Source: Tautonia sp040717455 (lineage in GTDB: Bacteria > Planctomycetota > Planctomycetia > Isosphaerales > Isosphaeraceae). Taken from it: a stretch of 64,000 nucleotides of DNA. The stretch covers positions 67,138 to 131,137 of the forward strand of contig NZ_JBFEFH010000021.1 in assembly GCF_040717455.1 (NCBI RefSeq). Direction: 5' to 3'. Below, one piece after another: positions 44,301-52,023 of the stretch. The notes beneath the pieces are model-generated. The model saw nothing but the letters and a program-made list of their open reading frames with translations, was not told where the DNA came from and made no database searches. Within the stretch, counting starts at the first letter, position 1; every line of letters starts with the position of its first letter. The position numbers and the translations under genes were made by a program.

Positions 44301-44831
44301 ATCTGGGGCCACCTGTTGATGGACCTGCCGCTGACCCTGTTCAGCTTCTTCGGCCTGGTGGCGCTCTCGGGCGTGATCATTAATGACTCGATCGTGCTGA
44401 TCGACTTCATCAACTCCAACGTGGCCGCGGGCCAGCCGGTCCGGGTGGCGCTGCGAGAGGCGGGCAAGGCCCGGTTCCGGCCGGTCCTGCTGACCAGCCT
44501 GACGACGGTGGTGGCCCTGTTGCCGCTCTTGACCGAGAAGAGCCTGCAAGTCCAGGTGTTGATCCCGATGGCGACGAGCCTGGCGTTCGGGCTGACGTTC
44601 GGCACGATGGTGGTCCTGATGCTGGTGCCCTGCCTGTACGCGGTGTATGCCGATGTGCTCGACTGGCTCGGCCACTCGATCAGCGAGGACCACCACCTGG
44701 AGGACGAGGTCCCGCTCTCGGTCGACCTGGACGAGGCCGGGCAGGCCCCGTCGCAACGCTCCGGGGCGGCCCCGGCCCGGGAGCCGGTGCACGCCTCGCC
44801 CGACGACCCGACCCGGACCCCGGGGGCCTGA
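41343..44831 (+). CDS. RND family efflux permease (AcrB/MdtB type)
   Basis: A 1162-residue inner-membrane proton-driven pump, somewhat longer than the usual ~1030-1050. The first helix starts VVRNGPAVNTVMVAAILVGV; FPEFQLEIVTITVPYPGASP is the first periplasmic block. Helix 4 carries GIVVDDAIVVGENIYRHREM with the proton-relay Asp pair; helix 10 carries SGVIINDSIVLIDFINSN. Two porter loops are present (residues ~40-340 and ~590-880). Extra length comes from a cytoplasmic insert around the middle (VVWLLTPLFAWIWLVRAFRK) and a ~50-residue acidic tail. GTG start at 41343 has GAGGAG eight bases before it. It works with the HlyD-type adaptor; substrate range unknown. Confidence 0.93.
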   Translation: MSGIIQWVVRNGPAVNTVMVAAILVGVLSLLGLKKELFPEFQLEIVTITVPYPGASPAEVEEGICQKIEEAIRAVDGIKKITSTAAEGMGTVVAEMYSNIRDPQRVLNEIRSEVDQIPSFPLLAEDPDVKLLAFRQPAIRVALFGGSQVPEGLDEEGRRAWRLREDLQLRELAERIRTDLLDLPSVSLVEMLAVRDYQIDVEIPEETLRRHNLTLQQVGLLIRQENIELPAGEIRSPSSEFLVRGKNKRLTGDEIAELPLLTRPDGAVLRVKDLGTVHDGFNDTAQRSWMRFPSPLADPDVAPAFEGEQPSIVMMVQKTRTEDLIEVVTDVRKYVADLNLPSGYRAEIFDDQSILVSERLDTLTSNALQGLALVFIVLALFLEIRLALWVALGIPVSIGFAFIVMAGTGVTLNMISTFAFLMALGIVVDDAIVVGENIYRHREMGKSPVRAAIDGTIEVSGPVVASVTTTIFAFMPMFFVAGVLGKVIFIMPIVVCSMLLGSLGESLLILPNHLSHRRAPILGVIGRVVVWLLTPLFAWIWLVRAFRKRRAETRAMRMENPVLSVYHGVRSGVDRGLRWFIEHAYEPSLRFFLRIPVVFLSAMLAILIGSFGLVASGKVPFVVFPDFDSNYITGTVTFPAGTPASVVDEATRRMAEEIERLHTEIAEESGRPPIRAISRSVGYVETGGAGPGGSMSTNGSNIGMVFAEMVGGAERPISSFELVNLWRDASLKRVHGFDEAKFSAGDTGPGGKPVEFQLVGKDMESLETLAERCKERLGTYEGVFDIADNSKPGKPEIQLRVKPSAEALGIDTNALSQTVRSAFYGEEVMRLQRGRHEVKLMVRNPPEQRESLANLREIRIRTPEAGEVPLDELASVTVERGYSSINRIDQQRSITVTADLDSAVANAREITQDLQQNFLPELLELFPGVSVRWEGQEQETQESFGSLVVGFVIALFAMFVLLTSQFRSYLQPLFILMIVPFGLVGAIWGHLLMDLPLTLFSFFGLVALSGVIINDSIVLIDFINSNVAAGQPVRVALREAGKARFRPVLLTSLTTVVALLPLLTEKSLQVQVLIPMATSLAFGLTFGTMVVLMLVPCLYAVYADVLDWLGHSISEDHHLEDEVPLSVDLDEAGQAPSQRSGAAPAREPVHASPDDPTRTPGA

Positions 44832-44956
44832 CCGGCCCTCAAGCAACCGGGGCGCCTCCCCTCCGGACAAGGGTCCGAGACTTGCCGCGGGGGGGGCGCC
44901 GCGAAACAATAGGGAGGATCAGGGCGAAGTCTCCTTCTCTGAATCAAGGGTCTCTC

Positions 44957-45247
44957 ATGTCTCCGAACAATATCCCGTCCGCGGACCTGCTGGAGTCGGT
45001 GCATCCGTTCCCGGGCAGCTACCAGATTCGGGCGATCGGGTCGTCTGACGAGGATTTCCCGGCGCGGGTGGTGGCGGCGGTGCAGGAGGAGCTGGCCGGC
45101 CCCGGCGAGCTGGACCACTCGGTCCGGTTCACGAAGGGGGGGCGGCACGTCTCGGTCACGCTGGACATCACGGTGCAGTCGGCCGACCAGGTCCGGGCGA
45201 TCTACGCCAGGCTGCACGGGGTCTCGGGCCTCCGGCTGCTGTTCTGA
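44957..45247 (+). CDS. DUF493 (YbeD-like) protein
   Basis: A 96-residue protein of the DUF493 family. After a ten-residue lead, LESVHPFPGSYQIRAIGSSD opens the ACT-like ferredoxin fold; FPARVVAAVQEEL and the pattern KGGRHVSVTLDITVQSADQV and VRAIYARLHGVSGLRLLF complete it. E. coli YbeD lies beside lipoate genes, and the family is thought to be regulatory. Here it is isolated, 125 bases after the efflux pump gene on the same strand. ATG at 44957. Confidence 0.88.
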   Translation: MSPNNIPSADLLESVHPFPGSYQIRAIGSSDEDFPARVVAAVQEELAGPGELDHSVRFTKGGRHVSVTLDITVQSADQVRAIYARLHGVSGLRLLF

Positions 45248-45403
45248 TCGGCCGGGGCCGAGCGGCGGCCCGAGCGGCGGATTGACCGCGATCGGCGGCA
45301 GGCCGTAAGCTCGACGGCTTGGTGCGTGTCCAAACAGGTTCCTCGGTTCGGTCGCGGTGGCGATCCGGGGGTTTCCGAACGCCGAAGGCCGGGCCGAAGG
45401 CAC

Positions 45404-46555
45404 ATGAGCGATCCGAACCCGACCCCCGAACTCATCGAGCTGTTCCGGGCCGATGATCCGAGAGACGTCGTCCACCGGGCCGTGGCCTGCCTGGCGGGGG
45501 GCGGGGTGGTGGTGCTGCCGACCGGCACCGGGTACGCCCTGGCCGCCTCGGCGCTCAGGCCCGAGGCGATGACCCGCCTGGCGGGGGCCCCGGGCGCCTC
45601 GCCGCCGGGGGGGACGCACTGGCTGAAGATCTGCCTGAGGGGCCCCGACGAGCTGCTCGACTGGGCGACCGGGGCGCCGGTCGGGGCCAGGCGGGTGGCC
45701 TCGCGGTCGTGGCCGGGGCCGGTGGAACTCTTCCTGGCCGACGGCGTGGCCGGAGGCCTGGCCGACCGGCTGCCGGAGGGGTCGCGGCGGGCCCTGGTGG
45801 GGCCGGGGGGGGCGATCGCGCTATGCTGCCCCGACCACCCGTTCGTCGAGCATCTGACCCGCCTGCTCTCCGGGCCGCTGGCGATCGGCCAGCCGATCGG
45901 GCCGGAGGGGCAGCCGGTCGTCTCGGCCTCGGCCCTGGCCGGCCTGGGTGCCCCGGACCTCCTGATCGAGGACGGCCCGCCCGACGACCCGGCCGGCCCG
46001 GCGGTCCTGAGCTTCCAGGGGGAGCAGATGCACGTCGTGCGGCACGGGTCGCTCGACGACCGGACCCTGGGGAGGCTCTGCAGCACGATCATCCTGTTCG
46101 TCTGCACCGGGAACACCTGCCGGAGCCCGATGGCCGAGGCCCTGTTCAAGGTGATGCTGGCCGACCGGCTCGGGTGCCATCCCGAGGACCTGGAGGCGCA
46201 CGGCTGGCTGGTCCTGTCGGCCGGGCTGTCGGCCATGCAGGGGGCCCCGGCGGCGTCGAACGCGGTGGAGGTCGTGCGGGGGTACGGCGGGTCGCTGGAG
46301 GCCCACGCCAGCCGGATGCTCGTGCCCGAGCTGGTCCGGGCGGCCGACCGAATCCTGGTCATGACCCGGTCGCACCTGCGGGCCCTGCTCGACCACGCCC
46401 CCGAGGCCGCCGACCGCGCGGCCCTGCTCGACCCGGACGGGTTCGACGTGGACGACCCGGTCGGCTCGGGCCTGGACACCTACCGGGCGACGGCCGAGTC
46501 GATCCGCAGGCACCTGGTCCCCCTGGTCGACGAGCTGACCGCGTCGCGCGGCTAG
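45404..46555 (+). CDS. Fusion of degenerate YrdC/Sua5-like domain with low-molecular-weight (YwlE-like) phosphatase
   Basis: A 383-residue two-domain protein. Residues 10-210 follow the YrdC/Sua5 plan (AGGGVVVLPTGTGYAL, SWPGPVELFL, GAIALCCPDHP, GPLAIGQPI), but key residues of threonylcarbamoyl-AMP synthase are changed: PT-[DE]-T-x-YGL reads PTGTGYAL, the K-x-R-P motif reads LKICLRG, and the S-A-N segment is missing. Residues 228-380 are an intact LMW phosphatase: FVCTGNTCRSPMAEALF with nucleophile Cys234 and Arg240, and the acid loop DVDDPVG with Asp351. Thr238 in the loop is the residue that favours phospho-arginine in B. subtilis YwlE, encoded beside the Sua5 gene ywlC. The enzyme part is probably active; the YrdC part probably binds without full catalysis. 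ATG at 45404; a GTG at 45326 is possible. Confidence 0.87.
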   Translation: MSDPNPTPELIELFRADDPRDVVHRAVACLAGGGVVVLPTGTGYALAASALRPEAMTRLAGAPGASPPGGTHWLKICLRGPDELLDWATGAPVGARRVASRSWPGPVELFLADGVAGGLADRLPEGSRRALVGPGGAIALCCPDHPFVEHLTRLLSGPLAIGQPIGPEGQPVVSASALAGLGAPDLLIEDGPPDDPAGPAVLSFQGEQMHVVRHGSLDDRTLGRLCSTIILFVCTGNTCRSPMAEALFKVMLADRLGCHPEDLEAHGWLVLSAGLSAMQGAPAASNAVEVVRGYGGSLEAHASRMLVPELVRAADRILVMTRSHLRALLDHAPEAADRAALLDPDGFDVDDPVGSGLDTYRATAESIRRHLVPLVDELTASRG

Positions 46556-46679
46556 GCGGATTGCCGGATTGCCAAGGAGCGAGCGGGGCAGGATCCGCGC
46601 GGACCGGGGGCAGGGCGACCGGCGCTTGAGGCCGATCGGGCGGTCGGGCTCGGGTCGGATCGGGTCGAATCGGGGCGGA

Positions 46680-47972
46680 TCAGCCGGGGAGGTCGCCGCC
46701 GGAGGGTCGAGGATGGCCCTCGACCGGGGGGCGGTGGGGTGTCCTGGGGTCGATCGAGGGGCGAGAGAACCCGGTCGATTGCGGTTCGGTGCGCTGATCG
46801 GGCCGAACGTCGGCGGGGGAGCCGTCTCGCCGCATCTCCTGTTGCGATTGTGGGTTCAGGCGATCGGCCTGGGTCTCGGGGGCCGCCTCGGGCGATTCGT
46901 TTCGGGAGCGGGCAGGCGCCGTATCGGGCGAGGGGGCGCGGCCGGGGTCGGGTTCGGGGGTCGGAGGGGGCATCGGCGGCGACGGCGGCGGGGACGGCGG
47001 GGCGGCGGCCGGGGCGCGACGGGCGGAGAGGTGGGGGTGGGCCTGGTGCCACTGGCGGTCCTGGTCCTTGCTGCGCTCGACCCGGATGCGCATGACCTGG
47101 TTGATCCCCCGGATCATCTCGGAGTAGGCCTCGCGGCGGTAGCGCTGGCGGAGCTGGCCCTCTTTGCTCGTGTCGATGAGGCCGAGGTGGGCGACGGCGT
47201 CGGCCTCGGCGGCGTCTCGCTCGCGCCAGCGCCGGTCGCGGAGGGTGTCGAGGCGGTCGACCTCGGCGGCGATGAGGCGTCGGAGTTCGAGGCGGGCGGG
47301 GATGAGGTCGGTCGGCACGCCGGGGACGGGATCGAACGGGGCCCGGCCGCAACAGCGGGCGAGGTGCCAGACACGCCGGACGGCCGTGTCGGCGTCGGGG
47401 CCGGGGGCCTGGGGATAGAGGCCGAGCAGGAGCATCGACCGGGCCACGTCGTCGTGATCCCAAACAATTCCCTGGGAAAGCTTTGCGTCGAGCTGGAGCC
47501 AGTGGCGCAGGAGCCACTCGCAGCCGAAGGAGGAGGCTTCGAGGTCGGCCACGGTGTTGGAGGGGTCGGCGGAGAGGCCCTGGGCGAGCTTGCGGGCGGC
47601 CTGCTGCTTCGACTTCTGCCAGTGCTCGAGGGCCAGGCGGGACGACTCGGCCAGGGCGGCCTCCTCGGCCTTGCGGCAGCGTTCGAGCCGGGCGTAGGCG
47701 AGGGCCGAGGAGCGGATGAGGGCCTCCTCGGCGTCGTTGTCGCAGCCGAGCTGCTGGGTCCAGGTGTCGGCGAACGACTTCATCAGGGCGATTTCGGCCT
47801 CGCCGTCGGGCAGGGTGGCGGTCAGGCCGTGGCTGAGGGCGTTCTGCCGGGTCTTCCGGAGGGCGTCGAGCGATCGGGGGCCGGGGGAGCGTCGGGGGGA
47901 GGGTCGGGGTTCGCTCGGGTCCGGGTTTTGATTTTGGTTCGGGTTCGGGTTCGGGTTCTGGGGGGCGTTCAT
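46680..47972 (-). CDS. Proline-rich protein of unknown function, planctomycete type
   Basis: A 430-residue soluble protein. The N-terminus is a low-complexity Asn-Pro stretch (residues 5-20) encoded by tandem hexamers. Residues 35-50 read ALRKTRQNALSHGLTATLP, a motif common to a large expanded family of uncharacterised planctomycete proteins. Residues 55-310 form a helical region with many Arg/Glu heptads (SFADTWTQQLGCDNDAEEAL, RLELRRLIAAEVDRLDTLRD). The last ~110 residues are proline-rich and probably disordered. GAGGTG lies eight bases before the ATG. No catalytic motif or partner gene is visible; I cannot give a function. Confidence 0.75.
   Translation of the reverse strand: MNAPQNPNPNPNQNQNPDPSEPRPSPRRSPGPRSLDALRKTRQNALSHGLTATLPDGEAEIALMKSFADTWTQQLGCDNDAEEALIRSSALAYARLERCRKAEEAALAESSRLALEHWQKSKQQAARKLAQGLSADPSNTVADLEASSFGCEWLLRHWLQLDAKLSQGIVWDHDDVARSMLLLGLYPQAPGPDADTAVRRVWHLARCCGRAPFDPVPGVPTDLIPARLELRRLIAAEVDRLDTLRDRRWRERDAAEADAVAHLGLIDTSKEGQLRQRYRREAYSEMIRGINQVMRIRVERSKDQDRQWHQAHPHLSARRAPAAAPPSPPPSPPMPPPTPEPDPGRAPSPDTAPARSRNESPEAAPETQADRLNPQSQQEMRRDGSPADVRPDQRTEPQSTGFSRPSIDPRTPHRPPVEGHPRPSGGDLPG
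47936..47958. repeat. Tandem hexanucleotide repeat (gggttc)n
   Basis: About four tandem copies of a gggttc hexamer at the 5' end of the minus-strand gene; they code for the Asn-Pro repeat. A place where slippage could change the length of the protein's N-terminus in steps of two residues. Confidence 0.7.
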
Positions 47973-48498
47973 GGGGGTGTCACCTCGGGAGGGGCTGCGG
48001 GATCCGACGGGGGCAATCGCGTGACGGGCATCGATCGGCCGGGCGAGCGGCGGCGTCGCCGCGACCGAGAGAGGGCCGGATACCTGAAATCATCGTGGCG
48101 AAGGGGAGCGCCAGTCACAAAAAGTGGTCGAGGTGCGGAAAAAATCCGGCCGGGGCGGCTGAGCGGGCGGCGCAGCCGAACGAGGCGACCGGGGGTCGCC
48201 CCGGGGACATCCGGGATGCCCCCACCATCGTCGGGTGGAAGGCCGCGAGGGTGCCGTCAAGGCTTCGACGACGCGCCAGCCCGGCAATCAAAAGCGGGAA
48301 ATGCGTCTTCGAAGGCGGGAGGGCGTTCGACCCGACGCGCAGGGCGATCGGACGAGGGACGGTGACGAGGCGACGACCGGGGAAAACGCGAAATGGCACG
48401 CGATTCTCCAACCTTCGCAGATGAGTTTGGCGTAGACTTGAAGTGTCTCGTTTGCAGTCTGTCGCCCGAGGCGATGACGCCGAATCTTCACGCAGGTC
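47973..48498. other. Divergent intergenic region, no supportable gene
   Basis: About 525 bases between the proline-rich protein gene (minus) and the GGDEF-EAL gene (plus). Frames are arginine-rich on both strands. An AT-richer patch at 48385-48450 before the plus-strand gene is the best place for its promoter. Confidence 0.4.
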
Positions 48499-50298
48499 AT
48501 GGCGACCTGTCTCGCACGGACGACCCTGTTTTTTGAGCGGTCACGAACAATGGACGACCCTGCCTGCCCTGCCGGGCAGTCGCAAGCGTTTCTTCTCCAG
48601 GTGCTCGACACGCTGCCGGCGGCGGCTTATACGTGCGACGTCACGGGGCTGATCACCTACTGCAACCGCAATGCGGTGGACGTGTGGGGGCGGACGCCGC
48701 GGATCAACGACCCGGCGGACCGGTTCTGCGGCTCGTATCGCCTGTACTACGCGGACGGGCGGCTGATGCCGCATGACGAATGCTGGATGGCGAGGACGCT
48801 GAGGGATCGGGCGTCGTACAACGGGCAGGAAGTGCTGATCGAGCAGCCGAACGGGGGGATCCGGTGGGCGCTGGCGCATGCGAACCCGATGCTCGACGCG
48901 GAGGGGCGGCTGCTCGGCGCGTCGAACGTGCTGGTGGACATCACCGAGCGGAAGCGGATCGAGGAGGAGCTGGCGCATCAGGCGACGCACGACGCGCTGA
49001 CCGGCCTGGCGAACCGATCGAAGTTGCTCCACGCGCTGGATCGGGAGATCGCCGATGCCGGGCGGCGAGGAGGGCCGTTCGCCCTGATCTTGCTGGACCT
49101 CGACGGCTTCAAGCGGATCAACGACACCTTCGGGCACGAGGCGGGGGACGCGGTGCTGGCGCAGATGCGGCCCCGGCTGCAGAAGGTGGTCTCGAAGCAG
49201 GACCTGGTGGCGCGGCTGGGGGGGGACGAGTTCGGCATCCTGCTTCGGGGGGCCGATGAGCACCGGGCGCGGCGGGTGGGGGCGGCGATCGTGGCGTCGA
49301 TCGGCCTGCCGCTGCCGGTCGGCGGCCGGCGGATGGCGGTGGGGGCGAGCCTGGGGGTGGCGACCTGGCCGGGCCAGGGCCGGGACGCCTCGGAACTGCT
49401 CAGGCATGCCGACATGGCGATGTATGCGGCCAAGCGGGCGAGGTCGGGGTTGGAGGTGTACGTCGAGTCGCGGCGGGGCCCGTGCCCGGACGAGCGGTCG
49501 CTGGCCTGCGAGCTGGCCCAGGCGATCGATCGGGGGGCGCTCGAGCTGCACTATCAGCCGATCGTCGCGGTGGAGACGTGGAAGGTGGTCGGGGTGGAGG
49601 CCCTGGTGCGGTGGCCGCACCCGGAGCGGTCGCTGATCCATCCGGTCGACCTGATGCCGCTGGTCGAGTCGCACGGCCTGTCGACGCAGCTGGATCACTG
49701 GGTGTTCGGCGAGGCGATGCGGCAGCAGCGGGCCTGGCGCGAGGGGGGCCTGGCGCTGGAGTTGAGCGTGAACCTGTCGATCGAGAGCCTGCTGGACGAC
49801 CGGACCCTGAACGCGATGCTGGAGATGATCGAGGAGTCTCCGCCGCACAGGCTGACGGTGGAGCTGAGCGAGCGGTCGGCGGTGAGCGATCCGAAGCGGG
49901 CCCAGCAGGCGCTGGACCACTTCCGGGCGCTGGGGGTGCGGGTGGCGCTCGACGATTACGGCACCGGGTATTCCGGGCTCGATCACGTGAAGCTGCTGAC
50001 GGTCGACGAGGTGAAGCTGGACCGGTCGTTCGTGCGCGGGTTGCCCGGCTCGACCACCGACGCGAGGATCGCCGAGGCGGTGCTCTCGCTCAGCCACGCG
50101 CTGGGCCTGGTGGTGACGGCCGAGGGGGCGGAAGACGAGGAGGCGCTGGGCTGGCTGGAGGCGCACGGGTGCGATCGGGTGCAGGGCTTCTGCCTCTCGG
50201 AACCCCTGCCGCCGGACCGGCTGGCGGCCTGGCTGGAGTCGCTGGATGGGCTGCACACGCGGCGGCGGCCGGTCGGGCCGTTGGCGGCGCAGGGGTGA
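48499..50298 (+). CDS. PAS-GGDEF-EAL cyclic-di-GMP signalling protein
   Basis: A 599-residue soluble protein with three domains. PAS: about 30-155 (LDTLPAAAYTCDVTGLITYC ... NVLVDITERKRIEEE). GGDEF (diguanylate cyclase): 160-320, with HDALTGLANRSKLLHAL, LLDLDGFKRINDTFGHEAGD and the active-site RLGGDEFGILL intact. EAL (phosphodiesterase): 340-585, with VGVEALVRWPHP, NLSIESL, DDYGTGYSGLDHVK, VKLDRSFV and AEGAEDEEAL, QGFCLSEPL; the metal- and substrate-binding acids are present, so both activities may be retained. The PAS domain presumably selects between them. ATG at 48499, with an alternative at 48550 (MDDPACPAG). The gene stands alone. Confidence 0.93.
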   Translation: MATCLARTTLFFERSRTMDDPACPAGQSQAFLLQVLDTLPAAAYTCDVTGLITYCNRNAVDVWGRTPRINDPADRFCGSYRLYYADGRLMPHDECWMARTLRDRASYNGQEVLIEQPNGGIRWALAHANPMLDAEGRLLGASNVLVDITERKRIEEELAHQATHDALTGLANRSKLLHALDREIADAGRRGGPFALILLDLDGFKRINDTFGHEAGDAVLAQMRPRLQKVVSKQDLVARLGGDEFGILLRGADEHRARRVGAAIVASIGLPLPVGGRRMAVGASLGVATWPGQGRDASELLRHADMAMYAAKRARSGLEVYVESRRGPCPDERSLACELAQAIDRGALELHYQPIVAVETWKVVGVEALVRWPHPERSLIHPVDLMPLVESHGLSTQLDHWVFGEAMRQQRAWREGGLALELSVNLSIESLLDDRTLNAMLEMIEESPPHRLTVELSERSAVSDPKRAQQALDHFRALGVRVALDDYGTGYSGLDHVKLLTVDEVKLDRSFVRGLPGSTTDARIAEAVLSLSHALGLVVTAEGAEDEEALGWLEAHGCDRVQGFCLSEPLPPDRLAAWLESLDGLHTRRRPVGPLAAQG

Positions 50299-50335
50299 TC
50301 GGGGCGGGGGACGGGTACGCCCGGCTTGATGGGTG

Positions 50336-50446
50336 TCAATTCAACACGTTGACCAGGACATAGCGCAGGAGCACGATCAGGGCGACGAAGCCGAGGATGA
50401 TGAGCAGTTTGACGGGAAGCCAGCCTCGCCAGTATTTCCGAATCAC
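50336..50446 (-). CDS. Small single-pass membrane protein (36 aa)
   Basis: A very short frame starting with GTG at 50446: VIRKYWRGWLPVKLLIILG..., with a basic, Trp-rich N-terminus, one strong transmembrane helix (LLIILGFVALIVLLRYVLV) and the end NVLN. GAGGT lies seven bases before the GTG, and the sequence between start and stop is entirely protein-like, whereas the upstream extension of the frame is arginine/proline-rich. The positive-inside pattern places the N-terminus in the cytoplasm. Function unknown; size and shape are those of small regulatory or toxin-like membrane peptides, or of accessory subunits. Confidence 0.6.
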   Translation of the reverse strand: MIRKYWRGWLPVKLLIILGFVALIVLLRYVLVNVLN

Positions 50447-50775
50447 GTGGGACCTCGGGTGGGAATGGGGTTTGATCGGGGCGGAGGAAGGAGGCTCTCC
50501 CCTCCGAGGATAACCGATCGGGGTGGCAAGATCAGCGGGCGGGTGTGCCCGTGCCCTCGCGGGTGCTCGGGACGCCCGGTCATGGGGATCACCGGGCGTG
50601 CATTGTCGGCAGTCGGGATCCGGCCCGGCGTGATCGACGGCGAGGGCGACTCCACCTGGCCCCGGTCCGGGGGCGTGCCGAGCCTGGAAACGCCTGATTG
50701 GGCAACGCTCGGGAGAGGTCGGTCGTGCCACTTCCCAGGCGAGGCACGAAGACCTTGCCTCGGGCGCCTGTCGCG
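50447..50775. other. Intergenic region, no supportable gene
   Basis: About 330 bases between two small minus-strand genes. GC-rich, no motif recognised; the promoter of the 36-residue membrane protein must be here unless it is co-transcribed with the genes upstream. Confidence 0.4.
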
Positions 50776-51267
50776 TCACTCCAGAGGAGGGAGGTCGACC
50801 GGACGCGCCAGCCAGGGCAGGCGAGCGACACGAAGGTACGCTTCGGACGCTCGATCCTGCTGGAGGGCCAATGCCTGGTAAGACGCCATCTTCCGCGAGG
50901 CGTTTGCGATCCCTTCTTCCAGGAGCTGGAGCGTCTCGGCGTGATCCCGGGGGACGCGATTGAGGGCGACGGTGAGCGAGTGCTCGGGGTCCTCCCTCAG
51001 CAGGGCCAGGTCGTTGCGGAAGGCACCTGAAATTGCCTTCATATTCTCCGCGAACGTTGCATTCTGCCGGGCGAGGGCGCGATAGGAGCGGGCCCGGGCC
51101 AGGCAGTCTTGTCGACGCTCGAACAGCCGCCAGCCGCCGACCGTGAGCGCCGCCATCACCACGATGATCAGCAGCGTTTGGAGGCGGAACGTGAGTCTTG
51201 GCCAGCGCAATCGCCTGGTCAGGATCGATCGGAAGGGCGACCCGGGCCCGGGCCGGTGAGAGGGCAT
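50776..51267 (-). CDS. Single-pass membrane protein with cytoplasmic or periplasmic helical domain, unknown
   Basis: A 163-residue protein: basic N-terminus (RSILTRRLRWPRLTFRLQ), one transmembrane helix (TLLIIVVMAALTVGGWRLF, about 32-50), then a helical, probably coiled-coil region (CLARARSYRALARQNATFAENMKA is part of it) to residue ~150 and a proline-rich end. The RxTFRLQTLL-helix start is a frequent theme in short planctomycete membrane proteins of unknown role. GGAG lies eight bases before the ATG at 51267. It follows the gene at 51437-51787 on the same strand by 169 bases. Confidence 0.65.
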   Translation of the reverse strand: MPSHRPGPGSPFRSILTRRLRWPRLTFRLQTLLIIVVMAALTVGGWRLFERRQDCLARARSYRALARQNATFAENMKAISGAFRNDLALLREDPEHSLTVALNRVPRDHAETLQLLEEGIANASRKMASYQALALQQDRASEAYLRVARLPWLARPVDLPPLE

Positions 51268-51436
51268 GCGAGGTTCTCCGATGGTCCAGCGAGGGTGGAT
51301 GAACAGGCAGACTCGGTGGGGCGGCATGGCTACAGCTTCATGGGCATGGTCGGGCGAAGGGCGGACCCGGGCAGGCCCTCGCGGCCGTGGGCCTGGCACC
51401 CGGCGGTTCGCCTTGGCGTGCGACCCGCCCGCACAA

Positions 51437-51787
51437 TCATCCCCAAGAAGAAGCAAGAACACCACCATCGATTTGGGGATGCCAATCAGTGCTGAGAGCG
51501 GTGAGGTGGGGATCGAGGGCCGCTTCCTCGGGCCACTCCTCTCCGGAGAGGCGGACTCGGACGACGCCACCGGTCGCATCACGGAACAAGCTTATCCCGG
51601 ATCCCGGGCGCAGGGAATCGATGATCCAGGACTCCTTGACCGGCCCCCCTCCGGCGGCCGACTCGGGCCGATGGCGACCCAACCCGAGCGCCTGCCGGAC
51701 GTCTTGCTCCGTCATCCCGGGCCGCAGCCGGTCGAGACGGTCGGGGATCTGTCGGACGATGGAACGGGGCACGCCCTGATCGTTCAC
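51437..51787 (-). CDS. Small protein, BamE/SmpA-like motif, N-terminus possibly frameshifted
   Basis: From a GTG at 51787 this reads 116 residues, MNDQGVPRSIVRQI... The segment LDRLRPGMTEQDVRQALGLG resembles the L-x-x-G-M-T-x-x-[EQ]-V-x-x-x-[LF]-G motif of SmpA/OmlA/BamE-like domains, found in many small exported proteins; WIIDSLRPGSGISLFRDATG fits a following strand pair. Codons directly upstream of the GTG, in the same frame, spell a hydrophobic stretch LGVLAVVLALVLPGWLSEL that would make a good signal peptide or anchor, but it lacks a usual start codon: an ATG at 51857 is one base out of frame. The start is therefore uncertain. Function unknown. Confidence 0.55.
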   Translation of the reverse strand: MNDQGVPRSIVRQIPDRLDRLRPGMTEQDVRQALGLGRHRPESAAGGGPVKESWIIDSLRPGSGISLFRDATGGVVRVRLSGEEWPEEAALDPHLTALSTDWHPQIDGGVLASSWG

Positions 51788-52023
51788 CGAGAGCTCTGAG
51801 AGCCAACCCGGCAGGACGAGCGCGAGGACGACCGCCAGGACACCGAGACGTCGTCATGGCGTCCGTCCGGACGGCGGGGCGGGTTCAAGGCAACCCGTCG
51901 TCGGAGGATCGCTCCATGGAGTCACCAGCGCCACCCGACCGCACGGACGCCAGGAGGAAGAGCCGTGCCCGCGCCTTGCTCGACCTGACCGGCGAAGGGA
52001 TGCAAGGCTCCGAAGGCCCTGCT

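Noticed and set aside
39030..44909. A 1959-codon open frame on the minus strand opposite the MarR, HlyD and RND genes
   Set aside because: Antisense to three well-recognised genes; rich in Arg, Gly, Asp, Val and Pro without any domain. It arises from GC-rich third codon positions of the true genes.
51579..51857. A 92-codon minus-strand frame from the ATG at 51857
   Set aside because: Its translation is Arg/Pro-rich; the coding-like sequence is in the neighbouring frame, which keeps the hydrophobic lead and the BamE-like motif.
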